NCBI GenBank assembly: GCA_945862465.1
Contig: CAMAYO010000019.1
Coordinates: forward strand, 1 to 36,989
Source: Pseudorhodobacter antarcticus
Lineage (GTDB): Bacteria > Pseudomonadota > Alphaproteobacteria > Rhodobacterales > Rhodobacteraceae
Reading direction: 5' to 3'
DNA: 36,989 nt
The notes beneath the pieces are model-generated. The model made no database searches, was not told the DNA's origin, and saw only the letters and a list, made by a program, of their open reading frames with translations. A program made the translations under genes and the position numbers. Positions 25,745-33,904 of this stretch are shown in pieces (position 1 is the stretch's first letter; the number at the start of each line of letters is the position of its first letter).

Positions 25745-27159
25745 GCTAAGCTGGCCCAGCGGCGCAGCAAACCGTTTTGCAACACGCGCGCCCGCCCCGT
25801 CCAAGCCTTTTGGCCTGGAGGTTTTTCACGTTCGGCCACGGGCACGGCTTCGCGGCGTTCGGGGTCGGCGGAAAAGATCGCAAAGACCAGATCGCGGCCT
25901 GATGGCTGCGTCATGAATCCCGCCAAACCCGAGACAAAGTTGAGCGTGCCGCTTTTGGCGTTGATTTTCACCGGCCCGTCGATCTGCGGCGCACCCTTTT
26001 CATCTTTTAGGCTGACCTCTTTCAACAAAGCCCTAAGGCCAGCCCCTGATGGCCGCGTTGCCCCCGCCATAAGGGCGCGCATCATGCCCTTTGCCGTGAC
26101 CCGCGACGCGGCACCTAGGCCGGAATGATCGACAAAGCTTGCAGAAAGGCCCAAGGTTTCCTGCGCCCAAGACTGCATTGCCACAGCTGACTCGGGCAAA
26201 GACCGCGCGCCGGATGCACCAAGCCCAACTGTTTCTGCGGTGATGTTGGTGGAATATTTCAACATCTCTTGCAGAATGGGGGACAGGCTGGCGCTGGGCC
26301 ATGTGACGAGTGGGGTTGCAGGGGGCAGGGCGGATATCATCTGTGGTGCGGGCAGGGTTATGCCCTGCATGGCGCAAAGGGTGGAAAAGACCTCGGCCAC
26401 ATAGGGGGCGACATGGCGCACGGGCAGCCAGCGATTGCCCTCTTTGGCCATGGCGGCGCGCGAAACGGTCCAGCTTTCCGAACCTTGGTCGGAATACGTG
26501 AAAACCGGCGTGTCGCGATCCACCACGGCCAGCTTTATCCCCTTCACCTCGGGCAGATAGCGCAAGCCCGGAGAGGTCATGCGCGCAGTGGCCCCGCCCT
26601 TGGTCCATTCCAGATTGACGCGGTTGTTGTTCAGCGACAGGCCCGACAGGCCCGGATCATAGCCCGCTTCGGCGGGCAGGTCGTCACTGATGCGGGCGAA
26701 CGTGGGCAAGGCATCCGCATAAACCAAAAAGCGCCCCGTCACCCGCCGAAGCCCGCTGCTTGCCAAGGCGGCGGCCATGTCGCCAAGGCTATCGGTGTCA
26801 AGCGTGGGGTCGCCGCCGCCAGACAGGATCAAGTCCCCCGCCAAAGTGCCGGCGCTTACAGCCTCTGTCGCCAAAACTTGCGTGGTGAAGTGGTGATCGG
26901 GCCCTAACCTATCCAGCGCATAAAGTGCGGTGATGGCTTTGATCACGCTGGCGGGGGGAACTTGGGCATTTGGCTGAAAGCTGTCGAGGATTTCGCCTGT
27001 GGCCAAATCCGCCACGCAAAAGCCGGTGGTTCCGGTAAGATTGGCTTTGGCCACAAGGTCGGCGGTTGTGGCGTTTTGGGCCGTCGCCAACGACGGGGCC
27101 GCAAGCCCTGCCCCCAAGCCTGCCAAGACCCAGCGCCGTGTTAAAGTTTGTGCCGTCAT
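25741..27159 (-). CDS. dacB: D-alanyl-D-alanine carboxypeptidase/endopeptidase (PBP4, DacB)
   Basis: 472 aa peptidase S13. Start at ATG 27159 gives a probable Tat-type signal peptide (TRRWVLAGLGAGLAAPSLA, cleavage near residue 27). Active-site motifs: SVIK with Ser71 and Lys74, STN in KYSTNITAE, and KSG (usual KTG) in NAKSGTLNF. It trims D-Ala from, or cuts cross-links in, periplasmic peptidoglycan. A longer frame to 27198 would place 13 residues before the twin-Arg region and is less likely. It follows nadD on the same strand after 60 bp. Confidence 0.9.
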   Translation of the reverse strand: MTAQTLTRRWVLAGLGAGLAAPSLATAQNATTADLVAKANLTGTTGFCVADLATGEILDSFQPNAQVPPASVIKAITALYALDRLGPDHHFTTQVLATEAVSAGTLAGDLILSGGGDPTLDTDSLGDMAAALASSGLRRVTGRFLVYADALPTFARISDDLPAEAGYDPGLSGLSLNNNRVNLEWTKGGATARMTSPGLRYLPEVKGIKLAVVDRDTPVFTYSDQGSESWTVSRAAMAKEGNRWLPVRHVAPYVAEVFSTLCAMQGITLPAPQMISALPPATPLVTWPSASLSPILQEMLKYSTNITAETVGLGASGARSLPESAVAMQSWAQETLGLSASFVDHSGLGAASRVTAKGMMRALMAGATRPSGAGLRALLKEVSLKDEKGAPQIDGPVKINAKSGTLNFVSGLAGFMTQPSGRDLVFAIFSADPERREAVPVAEREKPPGQKAWTGRARVLQNGLLRRWASLA

Positions 27160-27219
27160 TCTGCCGCTCCTACCCGCGGCCCAAGTCGTAACGCGCAAGG
27201 CTGCGGCAATGCAACAGGC

Positions 27220-27819
27220 TCAGCGCCGCCATTCGCCCCTTGCGCGGATCACGCTGGAAGAAGCCGTGTGCAGCGGCATATTCACAAAGGCCCAGACCGG
27301 CGCTTTGCGATGCGTCAAAAGGTCGGGCGCTGCCACTTGCGCCCCGCGAAAGGCCCGTGCCGTCACCGAAAGCCGCGCCGCCAGACCAGCCCCGGGGCGC
27401 GCCATCACGGCCACGGGCACCCGCGCCATGATCTGGCGCCAATTGCGCCAGCGGTGGAACTGCACCAAATTATCCGCCCCCATGATCCAGACAAAGCGCA
27501 CGCCGGGATAAAGCGCTTGCAGGCGGCGCAACGTGTCAATCGTGGCGCGGGTGCCCAAGCGCGCCTCAAGATCTGTGACGACCACCCTTGGGTCATTGCC
27601 CAGCTTTTCGCGGGCGCGCGCGATGCGTAAGCCGATAGGCGCGGGCGCATTGGCCTTGAGCGGGTTGCCGGGGCTGACCAACCACCACACCCGGTCCAGC
27701 CCAATGCGCTGCAAAGCCTGATGCGTGATATGCACATGGCCGTCGTGAGCGGGGTCAAACGACCCGCCCAGCAGGCCCACGACCATGCCCCGATAGGCCG
27801 CTGGAAAGCCTTGAACCAT
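27220..27819 (-). CDS. nadD: Nicotinate-nucleotide adenylyltransferase
   Basis: 199 aa nucleotidyltransferase. The N-terminal [17 protein letters not shown] holds the GSFDP loop and the (H/T)xGH motif; [11 protein letters not shown] and WIMGADNL are the NaMN-binding segments, and SSSVIRAR is the C-terminal ISSTxIR-like motif. It makes deamido-NAD from nicotinate mononucleotide and ATP. A TTG at 27852 is in frame, but the ATG at 27819 with GAGGTGGAGG upstream is preferred and matches the usual N terminus. Divergent from ettA. Confidence 0.92.
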   Translation of the reverse strand: MVQGFPAAYRGMVVGLLGGSFDPAHDGHVHITHQALQRIGLDRVWWLVSPGNPLKANAPAPIGLRIARAREKLGNDPRVVVTDLEARLGTRATIDTLRRLQALYPGVRFVWIMGADNLVQFHRWRNWRQIMARVPVAVMARPGAGLAARLSVTARAFRGAQVAAPDLLTHRKAPVWAFVNMPLHTASSSVIRARGEWRR

Positions 27820-27948
27820 TTGCCTTGCGGCCTCCACCTCACGAAAGCGCAATTTCAGGGCCTGCTTGCCCTCATGTCAACCGCAATCGGCGTTGAAGAA
27901 GCGCGCCCTTTCCCTTAGATGAGGCCCAAACCCGGATGGAGCGCGCAG

Positions 27949-29604
27949 ATGGCCAGTTATCAATACGTCTACCACATGGACAATCTTTCAAAGACCTATC
28001 CGGGTGGCAAGAAATGCTTTGAGAATATCAAGCTCAACTTCTTGCCCGGTGTGAAGATCGGCGTTGTGGGGGTGAACGGGTCGGGCAAATCGACCTTGCT
28101 GCGCATCATGGCGGGGATTGATACCGATTTCGCAGGCGATGCTTGGGCCGCCAAAGGCGCGCGCGTGGGCTATCTGGCACAAGAACCCGTGCTGGATGCC
28201 AAGTTGAACGTGCGCGATAACGTCAAACTGGGCTGTGCTTCGAAGGTTGCCAAGCTGGATCGCTATAACGAACTGGCGATGAACTATTCCGACGACACCG
28301 CGGATGAGATGTCGCGCTTACAAGACGAGATTGATGCCGAGAACCTTTGGGATCTCGACAGCCAGATCGACGTGGCGATGGAAGCCCTGCGCTGCCCGCC
28401 AGATGATGCCGATGTCGAAAGCCTGTCGGGCGGCGAGCGTCGCCGTGTGGCCCTGTGCCAGCTTTTGCTGGATGCGCCGGATATGCTGCTGTTGGACGAA
28501 CCGACCAACCACCTTGACGCCGAATCCATCGCTTGGCTGCAACAGCACTTGATCGACTATAAGGGCACAATCTTGGTTGTGACCCACGACCGCTATTTCC
28601 TCGATGATATCACGGGGTGGATTCTGGAACTCGACCGGGGGCGTGGCATTCCCTACGAAGGCAACTACACCGCTTGGCTTGACCAAAAAGCCAAACGCGC
28701 CGCCCAAGAGGCGCGTGAGGATAAATCCAAGCAAAAGGCGATGGAAAAAGAACTGGAATGGATCCGCGCGGGGGCCCGTGCGCGTCAGGCCAAGCAGAAA
28801 GCCCGTATCAGCAAGTATAACGAAATGGCGACCCAAACGGTGCGCGAACGCGCCACCTCGGCCCAGATCATCATTCCCAACGGCGAACGTCTGGGTGGCA
28901 AGGTGATTGATGTGGTCGGCCTGAAAAAGCACATGGGCGACCGGTTGTTGATTGAAGACCTGTCCTTCACCGTGCCCCCGGGCGCGATTGTGGGCGTGAT
29001 TGGCCCGAACGGGGCGGGCAAATCGACGCTGTTTCGGATGATCACGGGCCAAGAGCAGCCTGATGAGGGCTCGATCACCTTGGGCACCACGGTGCAACTG
29101 TCTTACGTTGACCAATCGCGTGACGCGCTAGAGCCGGGCAAGACCGTGTGGGAAGAAGTCTCGGGCGGGGCGGAAGTGATCAAGCTGGGCGATTTCGACA
29201 TGAACTCGCGCGCCTATTGCGGGGCGTTCAACTTTAAGGGCACCGACCAGCAGAAAAAGGTCGGCAGCCTGTCGGGCGGCGAACGCAACCGTGTTCACAT
29301 GGCGAAGTTGCTGAAAAGCGGCGGCAATGTGCTGCTGCTTGACGAACCGACCAACGATCTGGATGTGGAAACTCTGCAGGCGCTGGAAGCCGCGATTGAA
29401 GACTTCGCCGGTTGTGCGGTGATCATCAGCCACGACCGCTTCTTCCTAGACCGCCTGTGCACGCATATTCTGGCCTTCGAAGGCGATGCGCATGTGGAAT
29501 GGTTCGAGGGCAACTTTGAAGCCTACGAAGAAGACAAAGTGCGCCGCTTGGGGGCGGACAGCATCGAGCCTAAGCGGGTGAAGTATAAGAAGTTTACGAG
29601 GTAA
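27949..29604 (+). CDS. ettA: ABC-F translation factor EttA
   Basis: 551 aa, two ATPase domains without membrane segments. First P-loop GVNGSGKST and signature LSGGERRRVAL; second P-loop GPNGAGKST and LSGGERNRVHM; Walker B segments LLLDEPTNHLD and LLLDEPTNDLD. The arm insertion in domain one (about 95-140) and the basic linker with KEKELEW-like helices are as in EttA, which binds the ribosomal E site and gates translation according to the ATP/ADP ratio. The ATG at 27949 (MASYQYVYHM) is the family start; ten codons upstream are open but not conserved. Confidence 0.93.
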   Translation: MASYQYVYHMDNLSKTYPGGKKCFENIKLNFLPGVKIGVVGVNGSGKSTLLRIMAGIDTDFAGDAWAAKGARVGYLAQEPVLDAKLNVRDNVKLGCASKVAKLDRYNELAMNYSDDTADEMSRLQDEIDAENLWDLDSQIDVAMEALRCPPDDADVESLSGGERRRVALCQLLLDAPDMLLLDEPTNHLDAESIAWLQQHLIDYKGTILVVTHDRYFLDDITGWILELDRGRGIPYEGNYTAWLDQKAKRAAQEAREDKSKQKAMEKELEWIRAGARARQAKQKARISKYNEMATQTVRERATSAQIIIPNGERLGGKVIDVVGLKKHMGDRLLIEDLSFTVPPGAIVGVIGPNGAGKSTLFRMITGQEQPDEGSITLGTTVQLSYVDQSRDALEPGKTVWEEVSGGAEVIKLGDFDMNSRAYCGAFNFKGTDQQKKVGSLSGGERNRVHMAKLLKSGGNVLLLDEPTNDLDVETLQALEAAIEDFAGCAVIISHDRFFLDRLCTHILAFEGDAHVEWFEGNFEAYEEDKVRRLGADSIEPKRVKYKKFTR

Positions 29605-29612
29605 TGATGGGT

Positions 29613-29638
29613 GGGTGCGCAATGAATGCGCACCCTAC
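29613..29638. repeat. Short extragenic palindrome left of brnTA
   Basis: GGGTGCGCA (29613-29621) and TGCGCACCC (29627-29635) are a perfect 9-bp inverted repeat with a 5-base loop, right after the ettA stop. The outer part GCGCACCCTAC (29628-29638) is repeated in inverted orientation at the end of brnA (30216-30226). It might end ettA transcription, but no T tract follows. Confidence 0.6.
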
Positions 29639-29720
29639 AGTCTTAACGCCTTCTTGACGATTTCCCTGTTTGTTGTTTGGACGGTCATCTTGACTGTCAA
29701 CACAAACGTACATACATTTC

Positions 29721-30002
29721 ATGCAATTCGATTGGGACAATGGCAACGCAGCCAAATGCGCCAAGCATGGCTTGACGCTAAACTGCATCGAAGCCTTTTT
29801 CCGCTTAGGGCCGCTTGTTGCGCCTGATCCGATACACTCGGTGCTGGAGCAACGCTTTATCGCTGTGGGCTCTATGCCGGATGGTCGTCCAGCCTTTGTC
29901 GCCTTCTGCTGGCGCGGCGCGAAAATCCGCCCCATCAGCGCCCGTTACATGCATGCCCGAGAGGCCCGCCGTTATGAAAACCGTCCCAACTCTGACCACT
30001 GA
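29721..30002 (+). CDS. brnT: BrnT-family toxin
   Basis: 93 aa. Starts MQFDWDNGNAAKCAKHGL, the BrnT pattern, and ends with ARYMHAREARRYEN, the conserved basic C terminus (usual Arg-rich region plus RRYE). BrnT is a ribonuclease with a RelE-like fold that stops translation and is held inactive by BrnA. There is no clear ribosome binding site before the ATG at 29721. The palindrome TTGACTGTCAA (29690-29700) upstream may be an operator for BrnA autoregulation. The brnA start lies inside the last 29 bp of this gene. Confidence 0.88.
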   Translation: MQFDWDNGNAAKCAKHGLTLNCIEAFFRLGPLVAPDPIHSVLEQRFIAVGSMPDGRPAFVAFCWRGAKIRPISARYMHAREARRYENRPNSDH

Positions 30003-30219
30003 CGCCGAGGCAGAGGCTTTTTTGGAGCAAGACCTTTCCAGCCTCGACTTCAGCCAGTTCAAACCCGTCTCGTGGGAAACAGCCCCCAAAGCTGCCCGCA
30101 TCAATATGCGCCTGCCCGAGGCGTTGATGGCTGCGCTGAAAGCCAAAGCGGCCAAGCGCGGCATTCCCTATCAACGCCTGATCCGCGAAGCGCTGGAAAA
30201 AGATCTCGCCAAACCGTAG
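29974..30219 (+). CDS. brnA: BrnA-family antitoxin
   Basis: 81 aa. N-terminal part (EAEAFLEQDLSSLDFSQF, then KPVSWE) is the toxin-binding region; the C-terminal ARINMRLPEALMAALKAKAAKRG then IPYQRLIREAL is a ribbon-helix-helix domain that binds DNA. It neutralises BrnT and represses the operon. The ATG at 29974 gives the family N terminus; the frame is open far upstream, but that part overlaps brnT in another frame and is not conserved. The stop codon lies within a copy of the GTAGGGTGCGC repeat. Confidence 0.85.
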   Translation: MKTVPTLTTDAEAEAFLEQDLSSLDFSQFKPVSWETAPKAARINMRLPEALMAALKAKAAKRGIPYQRLIREALEKDLAKP

Positions 30220-30267
30220 GGTGCGCCTACATTGCGCGCCCCTTTGGCGCTTTGTTTGGTGCGCAAT
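30216..30267. repeat. Short extragenic repeat right of brnTA
   Basis: GTAGGGTGCGC (30216-30226) is the exact inverse of the 11 bases at 29628-29638. A second hairpin follows: ATTGCGCGCC (30231-30240) with GGTGCGCAAT (30258-30267), a 10-bp stem with one G-T pair. Both belong to the same GGTGCGCA-type palindrome family. It lies between the convergent brnA and usp genes. Confidence 0.6.
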
Positions 30268-30277
30268 AAGTCCCCCC

Positions 30278-30691
30278 CTACCGCGCGATTGTCACCGAGC
30301 AATGCGCCCGCCCAGCCACATCGGCGGCGACCGATCCCAGCACAAGCCGCGAGATGCCGCGCTTGTCGCCGGTGCCCATGACGATATGGCCCACCTTGTT
30401 CATCTCGGCATAGGTCACGATGCCGCTGGCGGCTTCGCGGTCGATCACGATGGCGGTGCCTGCGGGGGTGACGCCTTTGGCCTTGGCTGTGGCAAAGCCT
30501 GCGTCAAGGATCGCTTGGGCGTCAGCATCGCTCCAATGGTGGATCAGGGGGCCACGCCCGCCACCATGGGCCACGTTGACCACACAGAGCAGCAGTTTTG
30601 CGCCGGATTTGGTCGCAAGGTCGGCTGCGGTTTCAATGGCGTGGGTGGCGTGATCTGTGCCGTCAATCGGGCAAAGGATGGGATGGGTCAT
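30278..30691 (-). CDS. Universal stress protein, UspA family
   Basis: 137 aa single Usp domain. Starts HPILCPIDGTDHATHAIETA (nucleotide-fold strand and loop); near the C terminus MGTGDKRGISRLVLGSVA resembles the ATP-binding G-2x-G-9x-G-S motif but with Asp in place of the second Gly, so ATP binding is uncertain. The ATG at 30691 has AAAGGA upstream; an open extension to 30745 is unlikely. A Crp/Fnr-like palindrome lies 72 bp upstream, so control by oxygen or NO is plausible. Divergent from the cold-shock gene. Confidence 0.85.
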   Translation of the reverse strand: MTHPILCPIDGTDHATHAIETAADLATKSGAKLLLCVVNVAHGGGRGPLIHHWSDADAQAILDAGFATAKAKGVTPAGTAIVIDREAASGIVTYAEMNKVGHIVMGTGDKRGISRLVLGSVAADVAGRAHCSVTIAR

Positions 30692-30762
30692 GGAATGTGT
30701 CCTTTCTGGTTTGGCCTGTTGCGGCGCTGCGCCCAGTTTGCCCAAAAAACAGGCAAAACACC

Positions 30763-30776
30763 TTGACCTGCGTCAA
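30763..30776. promoter_or_regulatory. Crp/Fnr-type palindrome between usp and csp
   Basis: TTGACCTGCGTCAA is a perfect TTGAC-N4-GTCAA inverted repeat, the form bound by Fnr/Dnr-type regulators (Fnr itself prefers TTGAT-N4-ATCAA). Centred about 78 bp upstream of the usp ATG and 209 bp upstream of csp, it best fits control of usp. Inference from motif and position. Confidence 0.55.
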
Positions 30777-30826
30777 ACCAAAGCGCCAATCTCCACCCCA
30801 GAAGGTGAATCCCCCCATATTTATTC

Positions 30827-30855
30827 TTGATTTTGAAATTTCTTGCCGCAATAAA
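30827..30855 (+). promoter_or_regulatory. Possible csp promoter
   Basis: TTGATT (30827-30832) and AATAAA (30850-30855) are spaced by 17 bases in an AT-rich stretch unlike its surroundings. This would give a csp leader of about 115 bases, in line with the long leaders of cold-shock genes; the leader contains a GCCGCC/GGCGGC hairpin (30935-30957). Weak match to the -10 consensus. Confidence 0.3.
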
Positions 30856-30978
30856 TCCTGAGCGACGTTATCTCTATCGACCTGTCTGCCACCACAATCG
30901 GCCACAGCATTCGATCTTAAGCTGACGGGGCCGGGCCGCCGCAATCTCGCGGGCGGCAAAATGACAGGAGTGTTCACG

Positions 30979-31185
30979 ATGGCCAAGGGCACCGTGAAAT
31001 GGTTCAATGAAACCAAAGGCTACGGCTTTATTGCCCCGGAAGGCGGCAAGAAAGACGTGTTTGTGCATATCACTGCGCTTGAGCGCGCTGGTCTGCGCGG
31101 GCTGAAGGACGGCCAAGCCGTCAACTTCGACATCGAAGCCGGCCGGGATGGCCGCGAATCGGCGATCAACATCACGCTGGGCTAA
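30979..31185 (+). CDS. Cold-shock domain protein CspA family
   Basis: 68 aa single cold-shock domain. RNP1 is KGYGFIAPE and RNP2 is VFVHI, with KWFNETKG at the N terminus; binds single-stranded RNA/DNA. The ATG at 30979 is preferred over 30961 because CAGGAG is 8 bases upstream of it and the CSD starts there. The leader is long and ends the gene-poor 30692-30978 gap. A strong terminator follows 18 bp after the stop. Confidence 0.95.
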   Translation: MAKGTVKWFNETKGYGFIAPEGGKKDVFVHITALERAGLRGLKDGQAVNFDIEAGRDGRESAINITLG

Positions 31186-31203
31186 GGCTAAGCGGGTTTT
31201 GAA

Positions 31204-31242
31204 AAAGGGCGCGCGCCGGATCGGTGCGCGCCCTTTGCTTTT
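31204..31242 (+). terminator. Rho-independent terminator after the cold-shock gene
   Basis: AAAGGGCGCGC (31204-31214) pairs with GCGCGCCCTTT (31226-31236), an 11-bp stem with an 11-base loop, followed by GCTTTT. The stem ends in the T-rich tract. It separates csp from the esterase gene starting at 31283. Confidence 0.85.
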
Positions 31243-31282
31243 GCAGTGTCATCTGCAAGACTGCGGTCAGCAGGGAGTGGGC

Positions 31283-32200
31283 ATGAATTATGATCGGCTG
31301 ATCGACGCGCAGACGTGGGCCTTTATCAAGGCCAGCGAAGACGCTTACCCCCCCGATGCCGCAACCTTGTCGATAGCCCAGCAACGCGCGATCTATGACA
31401 CAATGTGCCGCGCGTTCCATCGCGGCTATCCCGACGGGATTACGGCGCAAGACCGCCCTATTGCGGGTGTGATGTGCCGCGTTTTTGCCGGTGCGCAGCC
31501 TGCGATCATCTATCTGCACGGTGGCGGCTTTGTCGTCGGCGGGCTGGAAAGCCATGATGACGTCTGCGCCGATATTCGGGCGGCCACGGGCTTGACGGTG
31601 ATCTGCCCCGATTACCGCCTGTCGCCCGAACATCTGCATCCCGCAGCCTTTGAGGACGCCTTGGCTGTCACCCGTGCAGTGGCTGTGGATGGCCCCGTGC
31701 TGTTGGCGGGCGACAGTGCAGGCGGCAATTTGGCCGCCGCTGTCAGCCATGCATTGCGCGGGCAAGCGCTGATTTTGGGGCAGGTGCTGATCTATCCGGG
31801 TCTGGGCGGAGATGTCGATGCGGGCAGTTATGTGGCTCATGCCAAAGCACCGATGCTCACGCGCGAGGATGTGCTGTTTTATGCGGGCATTCGCCACAAT
31901 GGCGCCGTGCCGAAGGGCGACGCCACGGTTTCGCCGCTGGAGGATACCGACTTTTCTGGCCTGCCGCCCACAATCGCCATCGCCGCAGAATGTGACCCGC
32001 TGTGCGATGATGCCCGCAACTACGCTGAGGCGATCGTAACGGCCGGTGGCCGTGCCCACTGGGTTGTTGAGCCTGGCCTTGTTCACGGCTATCTGCGCGC
32101 CCGCAAAACGGTTGACCGCGCCGCAGCCAGTTTCGCCCGCATCATGCAGGCGCTGCAAACCCTCGCCATAGGCGGGAACCCAAAGGGAGACACCCGATGA
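31283..32200 (+). CDS. Alpha/beta hydrolase, hormone-sensitive-lipase-type esterase
   Basis: 305 aa. HSL-family oxyanion motif HGGG (79-82), nucleophile elbow GDSAGG with Ser145, catalytic Asp238 (ECDPL) and His268 (VHGY). It hydrolyses carboxyl esters of small or medium chains in the cytoplasm (no signal peptide). The ATG at 31283 has GGGAG upstream; the frame is open back into csp but that part is not coding. The stop overlaps the aldolase start by 4 bp (ATGA), so the two act in one operon, perhaps on the same ester-containing substrate. Confidence 0.88.
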   Translation: MNYDRLIDAQTWAFIKASEDAYPPDAATLSIAQQRAIYDTMCRAFHRGYPDGITAQDRPIAGVMCRVFAGAQPAIIYLHGGGFVVGGLESHDDVCADIRAATGLTVICPDYRLSPEHLHPAAFEDALAVTRAVAVDGPVLLAGDSAGGNLAAAVSHALRGQALILGQVLIYPGLGGDVDAGSYVAHAKAPMLTREDVLFYAGIRHNGAVPKGDATVSPLEDTDFSGLPPTIAIAAECDPLCDDARNYAEAIVTAGGRAHWVVEPGLVHGYLRARKTVDRAAASFARIMQALQTLAIGGNPKGDTR

Positions 32201-32943
32201 ACGCCCATGCCAACCTGACCCATTGGTCCGAACGCACCGATATGGCCGCAGCCTTTCGCTGGACGGTGAAGCTGAACCTGCACGAGGCGGTGGCCAACCA
32301 CTTCTCGCTCGCGGTGAATCCCGAAGGCACGCGCTTTTTGATCAACCCCAACGGGCGGCATTTTGGGCGGATCACGGCATCCAGTCTTGTTGAGATTGAC
32401 GCCAACGACCCCAACACAATGGATCGCCCCGATGCGCCCGACCCAACCGCTTGGGGCTTGCACGGTTCAATCCACCGCGCCGTGCCGCACGCGCGATGCG
32501 TGATGCATGTGCATTCGATGCATGCCACGGTTCTGGCCAGTTTGGCCGACAGCCGACTTCCGCCGATTGACCAAAACTCGGCCATGTTCTTTAACCGCCA
32601 TGTGGTGGATGGGGCTTATGGCGGGATGGCCTTTGCCGAGGAGGGGGCGCGCTGCGCGCATATGCTGGCCGACCCCAAGATCACCACGATGGTGATGGGC
32701 AACCACGGCGTGCTGATCATTGGAAAGACTGTGGCGGAAACCTTCAACCGCTTGACCTATTTTGAACGCGCAGCAGAAACCTACATCCGCGCCTTGCAAA
32801 CTGGCCGTCCGTTGCGCGTGCTGTCGGACGACATCGCCGAGAAAACCGCGCAGGAATGGGAGGCTTATCCCGGCGGGGCAGATTTTCACCTGCGCGAGAT
32901 CAAGGCCTTGTTGGACGAAGAAGGTTCGACCTACGCCCAGTAA
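32197..32943 (+). CDS. Class II aldolase/adducin-family protein
   Basis: 248 aa. Zn-binding His in HVHSMH (His104, His106, His109) and His170 in MGNHGVL, with the GLHGSIHRAVP segment before. Members cleave sugar phosphates or act as epimerases or decarboxylases; the substrate here is unknown. The ATG overlaps the esterase stop. The gene ends at the palindrome cluster shared with the convergent phosphodiesterase. Confidence 0.85.
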   Translation: MNAHANLTHWSERTDMAAAFRWTVKLNLHEAVANHFSLAVNPEGTRFLINPNGRHFGRITASSLVEIDANDPNTMDRPDAPDPTAWGLHGSIHRAVPHARCVMHVHSMHATVLASLADSRLPPIDQNSAMFFNRHVVDGAYGGMAFAEEGARCAHMLADPKITTMVMGNHGVLIIGKTVAETFNRLTYFERAAETYIRALQTGRPLRVLSDDIAEKTAQEWEAYPGGADFHLREIKALLDEEGSTYAQ

Positions 32944-33040
32944 CGATTTTTCTGCAAAAAATCTGAAAAACAAATCTTCTGCGAAGATTTTCGGTTCTTC
33001 GCAGAAGAAACGTGCGTTTGATTTTTCGCAGAAAAATCGT
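32943..33040. repeat. Nested palindrome cluster between convergent genes
   Basis: Outer arms ACGATTTTTCTGC (32943-32955) and GCAGAAAAATCGT (33028-33040) are a perfect 13-bp inverted repeat. Inner arms TCTTCTGCGAAGA (32975-32987) and TCTTCGCAGAAGA (32996-33008) are another perfect 13-bp inverted repeat with an 8-base loop. Each arm region is itself palindromic around TGC/GCA. AT-rich, unlike the surroundings. It probably acts as a bidirectional terminator for the aldolase and phosphodiesterase genes. Confidence 0.8.
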
Positions 33041-33044
33041 GGTG

Positions 33045-33878
33045 TCAGGCGGTCAGAAAAGGCGGATGATTCATCGTCGTTGGCACGGCAACGCCAAGTC
33101 GCGTCAGGATGGTTGGCGCAAGCGCCAATTGGTCCAGCACAACATTGCCGGCAGGGCCTTGGGCAGGGCCAAAGTAATACAGGGCAAAGTCACGCTGCAC
33201 ATCGGTCGTGCCGCCATGATGGCCGCGCGCGTCTTGGCCGTGGTCGGCGGTGACGATCACCTCGTATCCCGCCCTGCGCCATCGTGCCAAGAAATTCGCC
33301 AAAGCCTCGTCCATGCGGTAACAGGCGTCGTCCATCTCTTCGCAATCGTGAAAGAAGCGGTGGCCCATGCTGTCCAGCGTGCAGGTGTGCAAGATGCCGT
33401 AGTCGATGCCCTTGCGTTCGCACAGCATCGTCAACGTGGCGAACAGGTCGACATCGGCGGGGGTCATTTGGTTGTAGCCGCTGTCACCTGTCATCGTGTG
33501 AAAGCGGCCATGCGTGATCGGGCCGTCTGGCGCATCATATTCCATGTCTTCGACCAGATCGAAGGGGTAGCGGTTGAAAAACTCTGACCAAAACGAATGC
33601 GTCACGGCACCGGTTTTCAAGCCGGCTTTGGTCGCTTCCGAAAATACATCCGGAAACTCTAGCCGCCGCCGTGTGGCATTGCCCCAGATGCCATGCACCT
33701 GCGGTGGCAATCCAGTGTGGATCGAGGCGTAGCAGGTGCCTGACGTCGATGGCAGCACAGAGCGCATCTTCCAAACCTGCGCTTCGCCGCTGGTAACCCA
33801 GCCTTCCAGATTGCCAAATAAGCGGCGCCAATTGGCATAGGGCACGCCATCCAGCAGGATCAGCAGCAGTTTCGACAT
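33045..33878 (-). CDS. Alkaline-phosphatase-superfamily phosphodiesterase (type I nucleotide pyrophosphatase-like)
   Basis: 277 aa. Metal-binding Asp10 (LLLILLDGVP), nucleophile region LPSTSGTCYASIHTG where Ser46 aligns with the Thr of nucleotide pyrophosphatases, TLDSMGH and TADHGQDARGHHGG provide the remaining Asp/His ligands. No signal peptide, so cytoplasmic, unlike many relatives. It would cleave a phosphodiester or pyrophosphate bond. 61 bp upstream of its start ends the dppDF gene on the same strand, so it may handle a compound imported by that ABC system. Confidence 0.8.
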   Translation of the reverse strand: MSKLLLILLDGVPYANWRRLFGNLEGWVTSGEAQVWKMRSVLPSTSGTCYASIHTGLPPQVHGIWGNATRRRLEFPDVFSEATKAGLKTGAVTHSFWSEFFNRYPFDLVEDMEYDAPDGPITHGRFHTMTGDSGYNQMTPADVDLFATLTMLCERKGIDYGILHTCTLDSMGHRFFHDCEEMDDACYRMDEALANFLARWRRAGYEVIVTADHGQDARGHHGGTTDVQRDFALYYFGPAQGPAGNVVLDQLALAPTILTRLGVAVPTTMNHPPFLTA

Positions 33879-33904
33879 GGACGCCTCCTGTGCCGAGGTC
33901 GCAG

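Noticed and set aside
29690-29718. Sigma-70 promoter TTGACT-17-TACATT before brnT
   Set aside because: Its expected transcription start would lie downstream of the brnT ATG at 29721, so it cannot serve that start; the TTGACTGTCAA palindrome is mentioned only as a possible operator.
31172-32158. 328-codon minus-strand frame opposite the esterase
   Set aside because: The esterase has a complete catalytic triad on the plus strand; the antisense frame has shadow-like composition.
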